Below are positions 1 to 8,068 of a DNA stretch of 50,325 bases, in pieces; the stretch's first letter is position 1, and each line of letters begins with the position of its first letter. A program made the translations under genes and the position numbers. Source of the stretch: HGM12587 sp945786935 (lineage in GTDB: Bacteria; Bacillota; Clostridia; Lachnospirales; Lachnospiraceae); contig CALZFY010000010.1 of the NCBI GenBank assembly GCA_945786935.1, positions 1 through 50,325 of the forward strand. Reading direction: 5' to 3'. A model generated the notes under the pieces. It had not been told where the DNA came from. It ran no database searches and worked only from the letters and a program-made list of their open reading frames with translations.

Positions 1-1135
1 GTGCATCCAGATATCCTGCATGGAGCTTTTCAAAGATCATATCAATAAGCTCCGGGATACCATCTCCTGTTTTGGCAGACAGATAGATCTTATCCTCTCC
101 CCGGATCACCGGAAGAGGTCCCTCTATACAGCGGTCCGCCTTGTTATAAACATAGATGACCGGTATATCTGCCGCACCTAAATCCTTTAAGGTATCTTCT
201 GTCACCTTAAGATGCTGTTTATGATGAGGGTCCGATGCATCGATCACATTGAGGATCAGATCCGCCTCACAGGCTTCTTCCAGGGTAGAGCGAAATGCTT
301 TTACCAGACCATGGGGTAAATGATTGATAAATCCTACCGTATCTGACAAAAGAATCTGTCTGTTTCTGTCGATCTTAATGTTTCTGACAGTTGTTTCCAG
401 GGTGGCAAACAGCATATCTTTTTCCATGACCTTTTTTTCTTCGTCACCCCCATAGCAGGTAAGCATCCTGTTCATCATCGTAGATTTTCCTGCATTGGTA
501 TAACCCACCAGGGCCACACGGGGAATCCCGGAACCGGCCCGCTGCTTTCTCTGGGTCTGGCGGTCCCTGGATACCTCCTCTAACTCTCTTCGAAGCTGTG
601 CCAGACGATGCTCAATCTTTCTTCGATCCAGCTCCAGCTTCTTTTCACCGGCTCCCTTATTGGCAAGACCGCTGCCCCCGCCCTGACGGCCGAGTGCTTC
701 ATGCATTCCCACCAGACGCGGCAAAAGATACTGTAAATTAGCAACTTCTACCTGTAATCTGGCTTCCCTGGTTTTTGCCCGTTTGGAGAAAATTTCCAAA
801 ATCAGGTTGGTTCTGTCCATTACTGCAACATCCAGTTCCTGGGAAAGATTGCGAAGCTGGGAGGGCGTCAGTGTATCCCCAAAGATCACCACGTCTGCCC
901 ACAGTTTCTGTACATAGTCTCTTACTTCTGCTACCTTACCGGTCCCGATATAAAGAGAATGATGAAGGGCCGGCATCTTCTGGGTCACAGCACAGACAAC
1001 TTCCATATTACAGGCTTGTGCCAGTGCCTCTAACTCTTCCATGGATTCTGTAAAATCATCGTCTGTTCCCAGATCCACCCCAACAATGATGGCCCTTTCT
1101 TTTCTTTCCTCTAAAGCATCATTAAAATCCGACAC
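1..1135 (-). CDS. hflX: GTPase HflX (3' end missing at window edge)
   Basis: This is a ribosome-associated GTPase of the HflX family, which splits or rescues 70S ribosomes under stress. About 378 residues are visible and the C-terminus lies outside the window; the family is usually about 420. An N-terminal glycine-rich HflX domain contains LYIGTGKVAEV near residue 61, followed by an arginine/glutamate-rich helical linker. The GTPase domain has a G1 loop GYTNAGKS near residues 211-218, then DTVGF (G3) and NKAD (G4). I chose the GTG start at 1133-1135 because an in-frame TGA lies just upstream and AGAGGA sits about 8 bases before the GTG. It lies immediately downstream of the metallo-hydrolase gene, probably in the same operon. 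Confidence 0.93.
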   Translation of the reverse strand, partial: MSDFNDALEERKERAIIVGVDLGTDDDFTESMEELEALAQACNMEVVCAVTQKMPALHHSLYIGTGKVAEVRDYVQKLWADVVIFGDTLTPSQLRNLSQELDVAVMDRTNLILEIFSKRAKTREARLQVEVANLQYLLPRLVGMHEALGRQGGGSGLANKGAGEKKLELDRRKIEHRLAQLRRELEEVSRDRQTQRKQRAGSGIPRVALVGYTNAGKSTMMNRMLTCYGGDEEKKVMEKDMLFATLETTVRNIKIDRNRQILLSDTVGFINHLPHGLVKAFRSTLEEACEADLILNVIDASDPHHKQHLKVTEDTLKDLGAADIPVIYVYNKADRCIEGPLPVIRGEDKIYLSAKTGDGIPELIDMIFEKLHAGYLDA

Positions 1136-1155
1136 GTATTTTTGTTCCTCTCATT

Positions 1156-2763
1156 TTATTTTTCCCACTTATCACAAAGGGCGTTAAGCTCTGCCGTCAT
1201 TTTCTTCAGATCCTTATTGGCAAATCCGCTGCTCTTTTCAATGATGGCCATAAGACGTCTTCCTGCCCTCAAAAGATTTTCATAGATGGCAGATACTACT
1301 TTGCTTCTTCCCGAAATTTCTTCTTTATGGATACGGATCTTATTGCCTTCCTCCAGACATTCTCCGGTGATCAGATCGTACTGCGCCCCATTGTATGGTG
1401 CAACTGCCGAAAATCCAAGCTGTTCTTCAATGGTCTTAGCGAATTCATCACACACCAGATCTTCTCCGTGATTGACATAGACCTTCTCCGGTGCTTCCTT
1501 AAGGTTCCCAAGCCAGTCAAGTAATATACCAAGATCTGCGTGGCCGCTGATACCATCCATTTTTTCAATATGAGCATTGACCTGAATTTCTTCACCAAAC
1601 AGCTTCACCTTCGTAGCGCCGTTTAACAGCTTATTGCCCAGAGTTCCCACTGACTGATAGCCTACAAAAAGCATCGTACTTTCACTTCTCCATAAATTGT
1701 GCTTTAAATGGTGACGAATTCGTCCTGCTTCACACATTCCACTGGCTGAAATGATAACCTTTGGTGTCTTATCTGCATTCAACGCCACAGAATCTGCACA
1801 GGTGACTGCCGTATGTAAACCGCTGAAATGTAAAATATCGATTCCTTTGCGGATGTAGTCCATGGCTTCATCATCATAATATCCCAGCACATTTCCCGCA
1901 TAGATTTCCGTAGCCTCCACAGCCATGGGACTGTCTACCCATACCTGGAAATTCGGATGGTTCTTAACCAGCTGGTTGTCTTTAATATGTCGGATCAGAT
2001 AAAGCATTTCCTGGGTTCTGCCCACTGCAAAGGCAGGAATGACCAGATTGCCGCCCCGATCCAGTGTCTCCTGGATCATTCTGGTAAGCTGTGACACATA
2101 GTCTGCCCTTTTTCCGTGATATCTGTTCCCGTAGGTAGATTCAATGATCACAATATCTGCGTGTTCCGGTTTCTTTGGATCCTTGATCAAAGGCCTGTCA
2201 ATGTTTCCCACATCTCCGGAAAACAGGATGACCTTGGTCACATCTCCTTCTGTTACTGTGATCTCAATACTGGCAGATCCAAGAAGATGTCCCGCATCAA
2301 TAAAACGAATGCTGACACCCTCCATGATCTGGTAATGTTTTTCGTAATCACAGGACACAAACAGCGGCAGTGTCTTTTCTACTTCCTTTAAGGTGTATAG
2401 AGGCTCTGTCACCACACCACCGGCACGTAAGCTCTTACGGTTTTTCCACTCTGCTTCTGATTCCTGAATATGAGCCGAATCCTTCAGCATCATATCACAG
2501 AGAACTCTGGTTGCTCCTGTACAGTAAATAGATCCGTGAAATCCCTGTGCCACCAGCATAGGGATCTTTCCTGAATGATCAATATGGGCATGAGTCAGCA
2601 AGACACAGTCAATGTCTGCCGGCAATACCGGGATTTCACAGTTTTCATAGATATCTATCCCCTGTTCCATTCCACAGTCCACAAGAATCTTATGACCGCC
2701 GGTCTCTAACAACGTACAAGACCCGGTTACCTCATGTGCAGCTCCTAAAAATTTCAGTTTCAT
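1156..2763 (-). CDS. MBL-fold, beta-CASP RNA-processing-type hydrolase
   Basis: This 535-residue protein is a metallo-beta-lactamase-fold hydrolase of the YSH1/beta-CASP group, whose characterised members are RNA endo/exonucleases. The zinc motif HAHIDHSG is at residues 58-65. A conserved D after the second strand (FSGDVGNIDRP) and the C-terminal VNHGE histidine complete the metal site. The middle carries the beta-CASP insertion (VIPAFAVGRTQE and the SASGM signature), and a C-terminal helical extension of about 60 residues follows the RMMBL region. The start follows a strong AAAGGGGG ribosome binding site. Its actual substrate cannot be told from sequence; RNA is inferred from the family. It is probably cotranscribed with hflX. 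Confidence 0.9.
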   Translation of the reverse strand: MKLKFLGAAHEVTGSCTLLETGGHKILVDCGMEQGIDIYENCEIPVLPADIDCVLLTHAHIDHSGKIPMLVAQGFHGSIYCTGATRVLCDMMLKDSAHIQESEAEWKNRKSLRAGGVVTEPLYTLKEVEKTLPLFVSCDYEKHYQIMEGVSIRFIDAGHLLGSASIEITVTEGDVTKVILFSGDVGNIDRPLIKDPKKPEHADIVIIESTYGNRYHGKRADYVSQLTRMIQETLDRGGNLVIPAFAVGRTQEMLYLIRHIKDNQLVKNHPNFQVWVDSPMAVEATEIYAGNVLGYYDDEAMDYIRKGIDILHFSGLHTAVTCADSVALNADKTPKVIISASGMCEAGRIRHHLKHNLWRSESTMLFVGYQSVGTLGNKLLNGATKVKLFGEEIQVNAHIEKMDGISGHADLGILLDWLGNLKEAPEKVYVNHGEDLVCDEFAKTIEEQLGFSAVAPYNGAQYDLITGECLEEGNKIRIHKEEISGRSKVVSAIYENLLRAGRRLMAIIEKSSGFANKDLKKMTAELNALCDKWEK

Positions 2764-2767
2764 AGGT

Positions 2768-2802
2768 CCGCCCCCTTTGTAATACTATTTTTATCTATTA
2801 TA
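2768..2802 (-). promoter_or_regulatory. Candidate promoter and RBS of the metallo-hydrolase/hflX operon
   Basis: The minus strand has a perfect TATAAT -10 box at 2797-2802, and a strong AAAGGGGGCGG ribosome binding site at 2768-2778. The -35 hexamer is weak (TGTTAA-like, about 17 bases upstream), so only the -10 and the RBS are convincing. Confidence 0.5.
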
Positions 2803-2975
2803 CTTGAAATTGCTGTATCTTAACAGCCCTTTGCGTTAAACTTTACAGATTTCTTCTTCCCGGACAGATACTTCTTTTATTTTCAGTAAATATATGGTAT
2901 GATTTTTCCATAACTTGTATCCGTTTCGTACCCTTCAGGTACAAAATAATATAAAATGAGCAGGGGGGAAACAAC

Positions 2976-3350
2976 ATGAAAAGAAACGAGTCTGCCGAAA
3001 ATTATTTGGAGACCATCTACATTTTAAGCAAGAAACTTCCGGTAGTCCGTTCCGTAGATATTGCAACTGAATTAAATTTCAAGAAGCCAAGTGTCAGTGT
3101 AGCTATGAAACATTTACGCGAAAAAGAACTGATTACTGTCAGTGATGCCGGATTTATCACATTGACAGAAGCCGGACTTGCCCAGGCAACCGCCATTTAT
3201 GAACGTCATACCATTCTCACAAAAATGTTTATGATGCTTGGTGTTTCAGAAAATACTGCCACGCAGGATGCCTGCCTGATCGAACATGTCATCAGCGAAG
3301 AAACCTTCCTGGCTATCAAAAATCATTTCATGAATCAATCTGGAGAATAA
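2976..3350 (+). CDS. DtxR/IdeR-family metal-dependent regulator
   Basis: This 124-residue protein has an N-terminal winged-helix DNA-binding domain (about residues 5-65, with SVDIATELNFKKPSVSVAM as the HTH) followed by the metal-binding and dimerisation helices. It lacks the SH3/FeoA-like third domain of long DtxR proteins. Likely metal ligands are E12, H78, C100, E103 and H104. A cysteine at position 100 matches iron-type DtxR/IdeR rather than the glutamate of manganese-specific MntR, so iron sensing is my inference. The start is set by AGGGGGGAAACAAC just upstream. It is transcribed alone against its neighbours and ends in a good terminator, so its targets are probably elsewhere. Confidence 0.88.
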   Translation: MKRNESAENYLETIYILSKKLPVVRSVDIATELNFKKPSVSVAMKHLREKELITVSDAGFITLTEAGLAQATAIYERHTILTKMFMMLGVSENTATQDACLIEHVISEETFLAIKNHFMNQSGE

Positions 3351-3360
3351 CCACAAATTT

Positions 3361-3391
3361 AGGGAATGTACGCAAGCATTCCCTGATTTTT
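3361..3391 (+). terminator. Intrinsic terminator after the DtxR-family gene
   Basis: An 8-bp perfect stem (AGGGAATG at 3361-3368 pairs with CATTCCCT at 3377-3384) has an 8-base loop and is followed by a run of six T. It sits between convergent genes, just before the pgeF stop at 3397. Confidence 0.85.
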
Positions 3392-3396
3392 TCTAA

Positions 3397-4263
3397 TTAT
3401 TTCATCTGTAAAAATGCCCCCAGATTTCCCCGTTTACCTTTGGATGCTCTGTGAGAGAACAGATACTTTGGATTGCAGCAGGTGCACACATTGGTTGTGG
3501 AATAATGTTCTCTCAAAATTCCAGCTTCTTCAAAGATCAGCTCATTGGCACGCCAGAGATCCAACTGGTACTTTCCGTTTTCTTTCCCGTAAAAAAGCTC
3601 ATTCCAATACTTATTTTCAAAGGCTTCCCGGAACTTTTCGATCACGTCCTCACTGACTTCATAGCAGGACCGGCAAATAGAAGGTCCGATAGCCGCCAAT
3701 ACATCCTTCGGGTCTGTCCCGTATTGTTCCGTCATTTTTTCTACTGTTGCTTTTCCTATTTTTCCCACAGTACCCTTCCATCCGGAATGGGAAAGTCCGA
3801 TGGCTTTATGGACCGGATCCACAAAGAACAACGGAACACAGTCTGCATAAAAGGTTGCCAGGGTAAGTCCCGGCACATTGGTGACAAGGCCATCCACATC
3901 CGTGTAATCTCTCTCCCTGAGGAAGCCTTTGCCCCGGTCCTCTTTTGTCACAACCCTGACATTCGTCGTATGGGTCTGTTTTGAAAACACAAGAGAATCC
4001 GTAGAAAAACCAACGGCAGCACCCAGCAGTTCATAATTCGTGCGTACAGACTCCTCCAAATCTCCCCGTTCAAAGCTTAAATTCATGGTGGCACAGTCAC
4101 CGGTGCTTACACCACCCATTCTCGTAGAAAATCCATGGATCACCAACCCTGTCTTTTCCAGATGCTCAAAAGTAAAAAATGGAACCTCATATAATTCCTT
4201 TAATGTAAGAGTACTTTCTTTGTCTTTTACATTCCAGTTCATTTCCTTCATTGCTTCTATCAT
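3397..4263 (-). CDS. pgeF: Peptidoglycan editing factor / polyphenol-oxidase-type protein (YfiH)
   Basis: This is a 288-residue YfiH/laccase-domain (DUF152) protein. Characterised members include E. coli PgeF/YfiH, linked to peptidoglycan precursor fidelity, and purine nucleoside phosphorylases of the same fold. The metal-site signatures are all visible: QTH at residues 96-98, ADC at 140-142 and HSGWKGT from H159. They are followed by IGPSICRSCYEV and a C-terminal NVCTCC/FSHR block. The length is slightly above the usual 240-270 because of a short N-terminal extension. The start codon overlaps the yraN stop by four bases, indicating translational coupling. Which of the family's reported activities applies here is open. 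Confidence 0.9.
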   Translation of the reverse strand: MIEAMKEMNWNVKDKESTLTLKELYEVPFFTFEHLEKTGLVIHGFSTRMGGVSTGDCATMNLSFERGDLEESVRTNYELLGAAVGFSTDSLVFSKQTHTTNVRVVTKEDRGKGFLRERDYTDVDGLVTNVPGLTLATFYADCVPLFFVDPVHKAIGLSHSGWKGTVGKIGKATVEKMTEQYGTDPKDVLAAIGPSICRSCYEVSEDVIEKFREAFENKYWNELFYGKENGKYQLDLWRANELIFEEAGILREHYSTTNVCTCCNPKYLFSHRASKGKRGNLGAFLQMK

Positions 4264-4628
4264 CTTCTGTTCCCTCCCGGAATATATTCAAATGCATTTT
4301 CAAAAATGCTCACAGTATCCCCGTCTAAGGCCACCACATCAAATCTGCAGCACGGAATTTTCCTATAGTGACTGCTGATATACCAGTCCGCCACACGGCA
4401 GATGACCTGCTGTTTTTTTCTGGTAACTGCCTCCGCAGCATAGCCGGATTTCGCTGTTTTTCGATATTTTACTTCGATAAACACCAGACACCCCTTATGC
4501 AGCGCTATGATATCGATTTCTCCAATCCTGCATCGAAAATTCCTCTGCAAAATTCTGTATCCATTTCTTTCTAATTCTATAATTGTTCGAGTCTCCTGTG
4601 CTTCCCCCACTTTTCTGTTATTTTGCAT
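4260..4628 (-). CDS. yraN: YraN family (UPF0102) putative endonuclease
   Basis: This is a 122-residue PD-(D/E)XK-like protein of the YraN family. The core GEIDIIALHKGCLVFIEVKY contains the D...EVK catalytic-type signature of Holliday-junction-resolvase-like nucleases; the cellular role of the family is not settled. I start it at the ATG at 4626-4628 because GAAGGAGT lies directly before it. A longer reading frame extends to 4697, but its extra 23 residues are not family-like. It follows rnhB and overlaps pgeF by four bases, the usual operon order in Firmicutes. Confidence 0.87.
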   Translation of the reverse strand: MQNNRKVGEAQETRTIIELERNGYRILQRNFRCRIGEIDIIALHKGCLVFIEVKYRKTAKSGYAAEAVTRKKQQVICRVADWYISSHYRKIPCCRFDVVALDGDTVSIFENAFEYIPGGNRR

Positions 4629-4703
4629 GCAGACTCCTTCTTTTTTGTTTGGACCATCATAACACAATAGGGGTGAAACATCTTCACCCCCACTCATATG
4701 CTT

Positions 4704-5363
4704 TTAACCACAGATATTTTTAATAAAGCTTCTTCTATGAATCTCGCAAGGTCCTATGGTTTTTAATGCTTCCATATGTACTTTCGTCCCATAGCCTTTG
4801 TTGGATGCCAGATCATACCCCGGGTAAATACGGTCATATTCTACCATCATCCGGTCTCTTGTCACTTTTGCAATAATACTTGCTGCTGCGATAGACACGC
4901 TCTTTGCATCCCCTTTAATAATCGGAATCTGAGGAATTTCCACCTCTGGAATGGTAACCGCATCGTTTAAAAGCACGGCCGGTTTCACCTTCAGGGAACC
5001 AATGGCCTGACGCATTGCTTCATAGGTTGCCTGTAAAATGTTGATCTCGTCAATTCTTTCCGGGCTTGCCATACCAATGCCCACTGCCACAGCCTCTGCC
5101 ATGATCACATCATATAATTCTTCTCTCTTTTTTTCAGAAAGTTTTTTGGAATCATTCAAATACAGGATCTGGCAGTCCTTAGGCAAAATCACGGCAGCTG
5201 CAACAACAGGACCGCAAAGAGGACCTCTGCCCACCTCGTCAATACCACAGACCCAGCCATGGCTTTCATATTCCCTTTCATAGACCTTTAATGTCTCAAT
5301 ACGTGCACGCTCTTTTTCAAGCTTTGCCTGTTTTTTTAATTCCTGTTCCTCTTTTTTTGTCAT
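4704..5363 (-). CDS. rnhB: Ribonuclease HII
   Basis: RNase HII cleaves the RNA strand of RNA-DNA hybrids and removes misincorporated ribonucleotides from DNA. The 219-residue protein begins with a charged lysine/glutamate-rich helix of about 30 residues. The catalytic core then starts at GIDEVGRGPLCGPV, with catalytic D42 and E43. Further acidic residues of the DEDD set appear in LLNDAV and in the KGDAKSVSIAAASIIAKV block. The start ATG follows AGGATATTGAT. It is packed 9 bases behind lepB in a tight operon with rbgA and signal peptidases. Confidence 0.96.
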   Translation of the reverse strand: MTKKEEQELKKQAKLEKERARIETLKVYEREYESHGWVCGIDEVGRGPLCGPVVAAAVILPKDCQILYLNDSKKLSEKKREELYDVIMAEAVAVGIGMASPERIDEINILQATYEAMRQAIGSLKVKPAVLLNDAVTIPEVEIPQIPIIKGDAKSVSIAAASIIAKVTRDRMMVEYDRIYPGYDLASNKGYGTKVHMEALKTIGPCEIHRRSFIKNICG

Positions 5364-5372
5364 ATCAATATC

Positions 5373-6053
5373 CTACTGATGTTCTAAAATTCCGATCGTA
5401 TTCAGTGGCCAGATCCTTACAAATGCTTTTCCGATGATCTGGTCTCTTCTGATATTTCCCACACTGGGATCGCGGCTGTCTGAGCTGTTATTGCGGTTAT
5501 CTCCCAGCACAAAATACTCATCTGCTCCAAGCTCTAACGGTTCTGATGCAGCCCCCGCATACAGCATGACTTCACTGCCATAGTTTTCTTCTAAAAGCTC
5601 CCCATTGATGTAGATCATGCCGTCAATCACCTGCACGGTTTCTCCCGGCATCCCAATGATTCGCTTGATATAATAGGTATCTTCCTGATACTGATAGGGA
5701 AATACAATGATATCAAATCGTTCCGGATCCGAAAAACGATAACTTAATTTATCCACGATCAGATTATCTCCATCTGACAGTGTCGGGCGCATAGATGCTC
5801 CATTGACATGGGTTCTCTGGGCTACAAAATGTACGAAAAGAAAGGTCAGGGAAACGACCAGCATTAAATACAGCACAGTGCTGATGATCTCTCTTTTCCA
5901 GGAGAACTCTTTTTCCTCCGCTTTCTTTTTATCCAGCTTGATTTCATCCAGCTGGGACAGATCGTCGTCCAACTCATCCAGGTCGATGAGCACTTCCATT
6001 TCGTCTTCCAGGTCCATAAGTTCTTCTGTATTTTTATTTTTCTTAAACATCAT
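5373..6053 (-). CDS. lepB: Signal peptidase I (long acidic N-terminus)
   Basis: This is a type I signal peptidase that removes signal peptides of Sec-exported proteins at the outer face of the membrane. It has 226 residues: an unusually acidic cytosolic N-terminus (residues 9-50, rich in D/E/L), one membrane helix (about 56-78), then the catalytic domain. The nucleophile is S87 in NGASMRPTL, the general base is K130 in YYIKRIIGMPG, and the GDNRNNSSDSR box is present. It is one of two signal peptidase genes flanking rbgA. The start is preceded by AGGAGATAATTT. Confidence 0.95.
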   Translation of the reverse strand: MMFKKNKNTEELMDLEDEMEVLIDLDELDDDLSQLDEIKLDKKKAEEKEFSWKREIISTVLYLMLVVSLTFLFVHFVAQRTHVNGASMRPTLSDGDNLIVDKLSYRFSDPERFDIIVFPYQYQEDTYYIKRIIGMPGETVQVIDGMIYINGELLEENYGSEVMLYAGAASEPLELGADEYFVLGDNRNNSSDSRDPSVGNIRRDQIIGKAFVRIWPLNTIGILEHQ

Positions 6054-6063
6054 AAATTATCTC

Positions 6064-6921
6064 CTAAATATCTTCCTCTGCCGGCGGGAATTCCACTGTC
6101 AGTCTGCCAAGCCTTCCGCTCCTGAAATCATCGATGAGGATATTTGCCGCTTTGGAAATATCAAGCTCATTTCCTTTCAAAAGACAGGAACGGACTCTAG
6201 CGATTTCTTCCAGAACCATGGGAGGCTCCTCCTGTTTTTCAATCTGATAACGCTCACAAATCACTCCCGGGAAATATTCTTCCAGAAGTTTGATAAGTTC
6301 TATACTCAACTCATCAATATTTAAGATTTCATCATTGACAGAACCTAACATAGCCAGTTTTACACCCACTGCAGGGTCTTCAAACTTGGGCCATAAAATA
6401 CCCGGAGTATCTAAAAGCTCCACCTGTTTATTGAGGCGGATCCACTGTGCTCCCTTGGTAACCCCCGGTTTGTTACCGGTTTTTGCGGCTGCTCTGCCGG
6501 CAAAGCTGTTGATAAATGTAGATTTACCCACGTTAGGAATTCCTACGACCATGGCACGGATCGGACGGTTTAAAATTCCCCTCTTCCTGTCACGCTCAAT
6601 CTTTTCCTTACAGGCTTCCATAATGGTGGCAGAGATCTGTTTCATCCCCGCTCCGCTTCTGGAATTGATCTTGACTACAAAATATCCCTTTTCTTCAAAA
6701 TATTTTGTCCACAGGGCATTTCCCTTTTCACTTGCAAGGTCTGCCTTATTTAAAAGGATCAAACGAAATTTGTTCTTTCCAAGCTCATCTATGTCAGGAT
6801 TTTTACTGGATAAAGGTGCACGGGCATCCACCAGCTCGATGACCAGATCGATCAATTTTATATTTTCCTGCATCATACGCTTTGCTTTCGTCATATGACC
6901 CGGGTACCACTGAATCTGCAT
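6064..6921 (-). CDS. rbgA: Ribosome biogenesis GTPase RbgA (YlqF)
   Basis: RbgA is a GTPase needed for late maturation of the 50S subunit. The 285-residue sequence shows the circularly permuted G-motif order diagnostic of the family. G4 (NKAD, 58-61) and G5 (NSRSG, near 86-90) come before G1 (GIPNVGKS, 127-134), G2 (T155) and G3 (DTPG, 171-174). The C-terminal ANTAR-like helical domain is present. AGGAGG lies four bases before the ATG. It sits between two signal peptidase genes, close to rplS, matching the Firmicutes neighbourhood of ylqF. Confidence 0.96.
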   Translation of the reverse strand: MQIQWYPGHMTKAKRMMQENIKLIDLVIELVDARAPLSSKNPDIDELGKNKFRLILLNKADLASEKGNALWTKYFEEKGYFVVKINSRSGAGMKQISATIMEACKEKIERDRKRGILNRPIRAMVVGIPNVGKSTFINSFAGRAAAKTGNKPGVTKGAQWIRLNKQVELLDTPGILWPKFEDPAVGVKLAMLGSVNDEILNIDELSIELIKLLEEYFPGVICERYQIEKQEEPPMVLEEIARVRSCLLKGNELDISKAANILIDDFRSGRLGRLTVEFPPAEEDI

Positions 6922-6932
6922 CTTTCTTCCTC

Positions 6933-7505
6933 CTATTTCAATTTTCCGAAATGTTCTCCAAAGGTCGTATTAAACCACGCCTTGGCTTCAATGTCTTTTT
7001 TTCTGATATTTCCGATTTCAGCATTCCTGCTGTCTTCACTGGCATTCCGATTATCTCCCAGCACAAAGTATTCATCACTTCCCAGGGTAATCTTATCTTC
7101 TGCCACTCCGGCATATTTTATTTTATCAAATTTTATTTCTTCTACAAGTACTTCCCCATTAATATAGATAAATCCGTCGATCACCTGAATCGTTTCCCCC
7201 GGTAATCCTACTACACGTTTCATATAATAATGGGAATTTACATTTCCATTTGGCCGAAAAACAATCACATCGCCACGTTTTGGACTGGTCAGCCGGTAAA
7301 TCAACCGGTTGGTCAGGATCCTGTCACCGCTGGCCATGGTAGGCTCCATAGACTGACCTACATTGCTGGTAACAACCCCAAAATTAATCACCAGAAGACA
7401 GGCAATAACAAACGCCAGTGCCATCTGTCCAATCCAGGTAAGTGTTTCCTTTACGATATGATAATTGATTCTTTTCTTTCTTCTACGAAATGTTAAGCCT
7501 GCCAT
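6933..7505 (-). CDS. lepB: Signal peptidase I (second copy, short N-terminus)
   Basis: This is a second type I signal peptidase of 190 residues. After a short basic N-terminus (FRRRKKR) comes one membrane helix (about 24-43) and the catalytic domain, with S52 in GQSMEPTM, K96 in YYMKRVVG and GDNRNASEDSR. It differs from the downstream copy mainly by lacking the acidic cytosolic tail, which suggests an old duplication with different substrate range or regulation; this is inference. AGGAG precedes the ATG. Confidence 0.95.
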   Translation of the reverse strand: MAGLTFRRRKKRINYHIVKETLTWIGQMALAFVIACLLVINFGVVTSNVGQSMEPTMASGDRILTNRLIYRLTSPKRGDVIVFRPNGNVNSHYYMKRVVGLPGETIQVIDGFIYINGEVLVEEIKFDKIKYAGVAEDKITLGSDEYFVLGDNRNASEDSRNAEIGNIRKKDIEAKAWFNTTFGEHFGKLK

Positions 7506-7539
7506 TCTATCTCCTCAAACAGTTTAAGACACTGTCTGT

Positions 7540-7581
7540 CCTGAAACGAAAACGGGGACAGATGCGTCTGCATTTGTCCCC
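7540..7581 (-). terminator. Probable terminator downstream of rplS
   Basis: A 12-bp stem (7554-7565 with 7570-7581, one mismatch, GGGGACA at its base) with a 4-base loop lies just past the rplS stop on the minus strand and is followed by GTTTTCGTTTC. The T-tract is imperfect, so read-through into the signal peptidase/rbgA genes is likely. Confidence 0.65.
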
Positions 7582-7591
7582 AGATCAATCA

Positions 7592-7939
7592 TTATCTTAC
7601 TAATTCTTTTACCTTAGCAGCTTTACCTACGCGATCTCTTAAGTAGTTAAGTTTCGCACGTCTTACTTTACCGTAACGAACAACTTCGATTTTTTCTACG
7701 TTTGGAGAATGTAATGGCCAGGTCTTTTCTACACCAACACCGTTAGATGATTTTCTAACTGTGAAAGTTTCTCTGGCTCCGCCATTCTGTCTCTTTAATA
7801 CAACGCCTTCGAAAACCTGAACACGTTCGCGGTTACCTTCTTTGATCTTTCCGTAAACCTTTACTGTATCACCTACATGGAATACCGGAATTTCAGCTTT
7901 TACCTGAGCTGCTTCGATGTTTTTAATAATGTTATTCAT
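7592..7939 (-). CDS. rplS: 50S ribosomal protein L19
   Basis: L19 sits at the 30S-50S interface. The 115-residue protein has the typical length and sequence, including FHVGDTVKVYGKIKEGNRERVQ near the start and FTVRKSSNGVGVEKTWPLHSP in the middle, and ends with the basic KVRRAKLNYLRDRVGKAAKVKE. The start ATG follows AGGAGGAAACACACA. It is the last gene of the rpsP-khpA-rimM-trmD-rplS cluster and is separated from trmD by a 129-base leader region. Confidence 0.98.
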   Translation of the reverse strand: MNNIIKNIEAAQVKAEIPVFHVGDTVKVYGKIKEGNRERVQVFEGVVLKRQNGGARETFTVRKSSNGVGVEKTWPLHSPNVEKIEVVRYGKVRRAKLNYLRDRVGKAAKVKELVR

Positions 7940-7944
7940 TGTGT

Positions 7945-8066
7945 GTTTCCTCCTTATCTTTGGATGTTCTTAATACTTCACTATGATTTACAGTCTGTAA
8001 ACCCCGTCCCTTTTCTCCCGGAACGATCTCGTAACAGAGGACCATCTCTTTCTTCTACTCACAACG
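7945..8066 (-). promoter_or_regulatory. Candidate structured leader upstream of rplS
   Basis: The 129 bases between trmD and rplS are long for this compact cluster. Transcribed on the minus strand they contain a small perfect hairpin (TTTACA, loop GAC, TGTAAA) and a GC-rich segment with GGGAGAAAAGGGACGGGG. L19 leader RNAs that autoregulate rplS are known at this position in other Firmicutes, but I cannot confirm the consensus by eye. Confidence 0.35.
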
Positions 8067-8068
8067 TA

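Noticed and set aside
3451..3984. 177-residue plus-strand open frame
   Set aside because: It is the antisense shadow of pgeF, whose zinc motifs and family length are clear; the shadow has no ribosome binding site.
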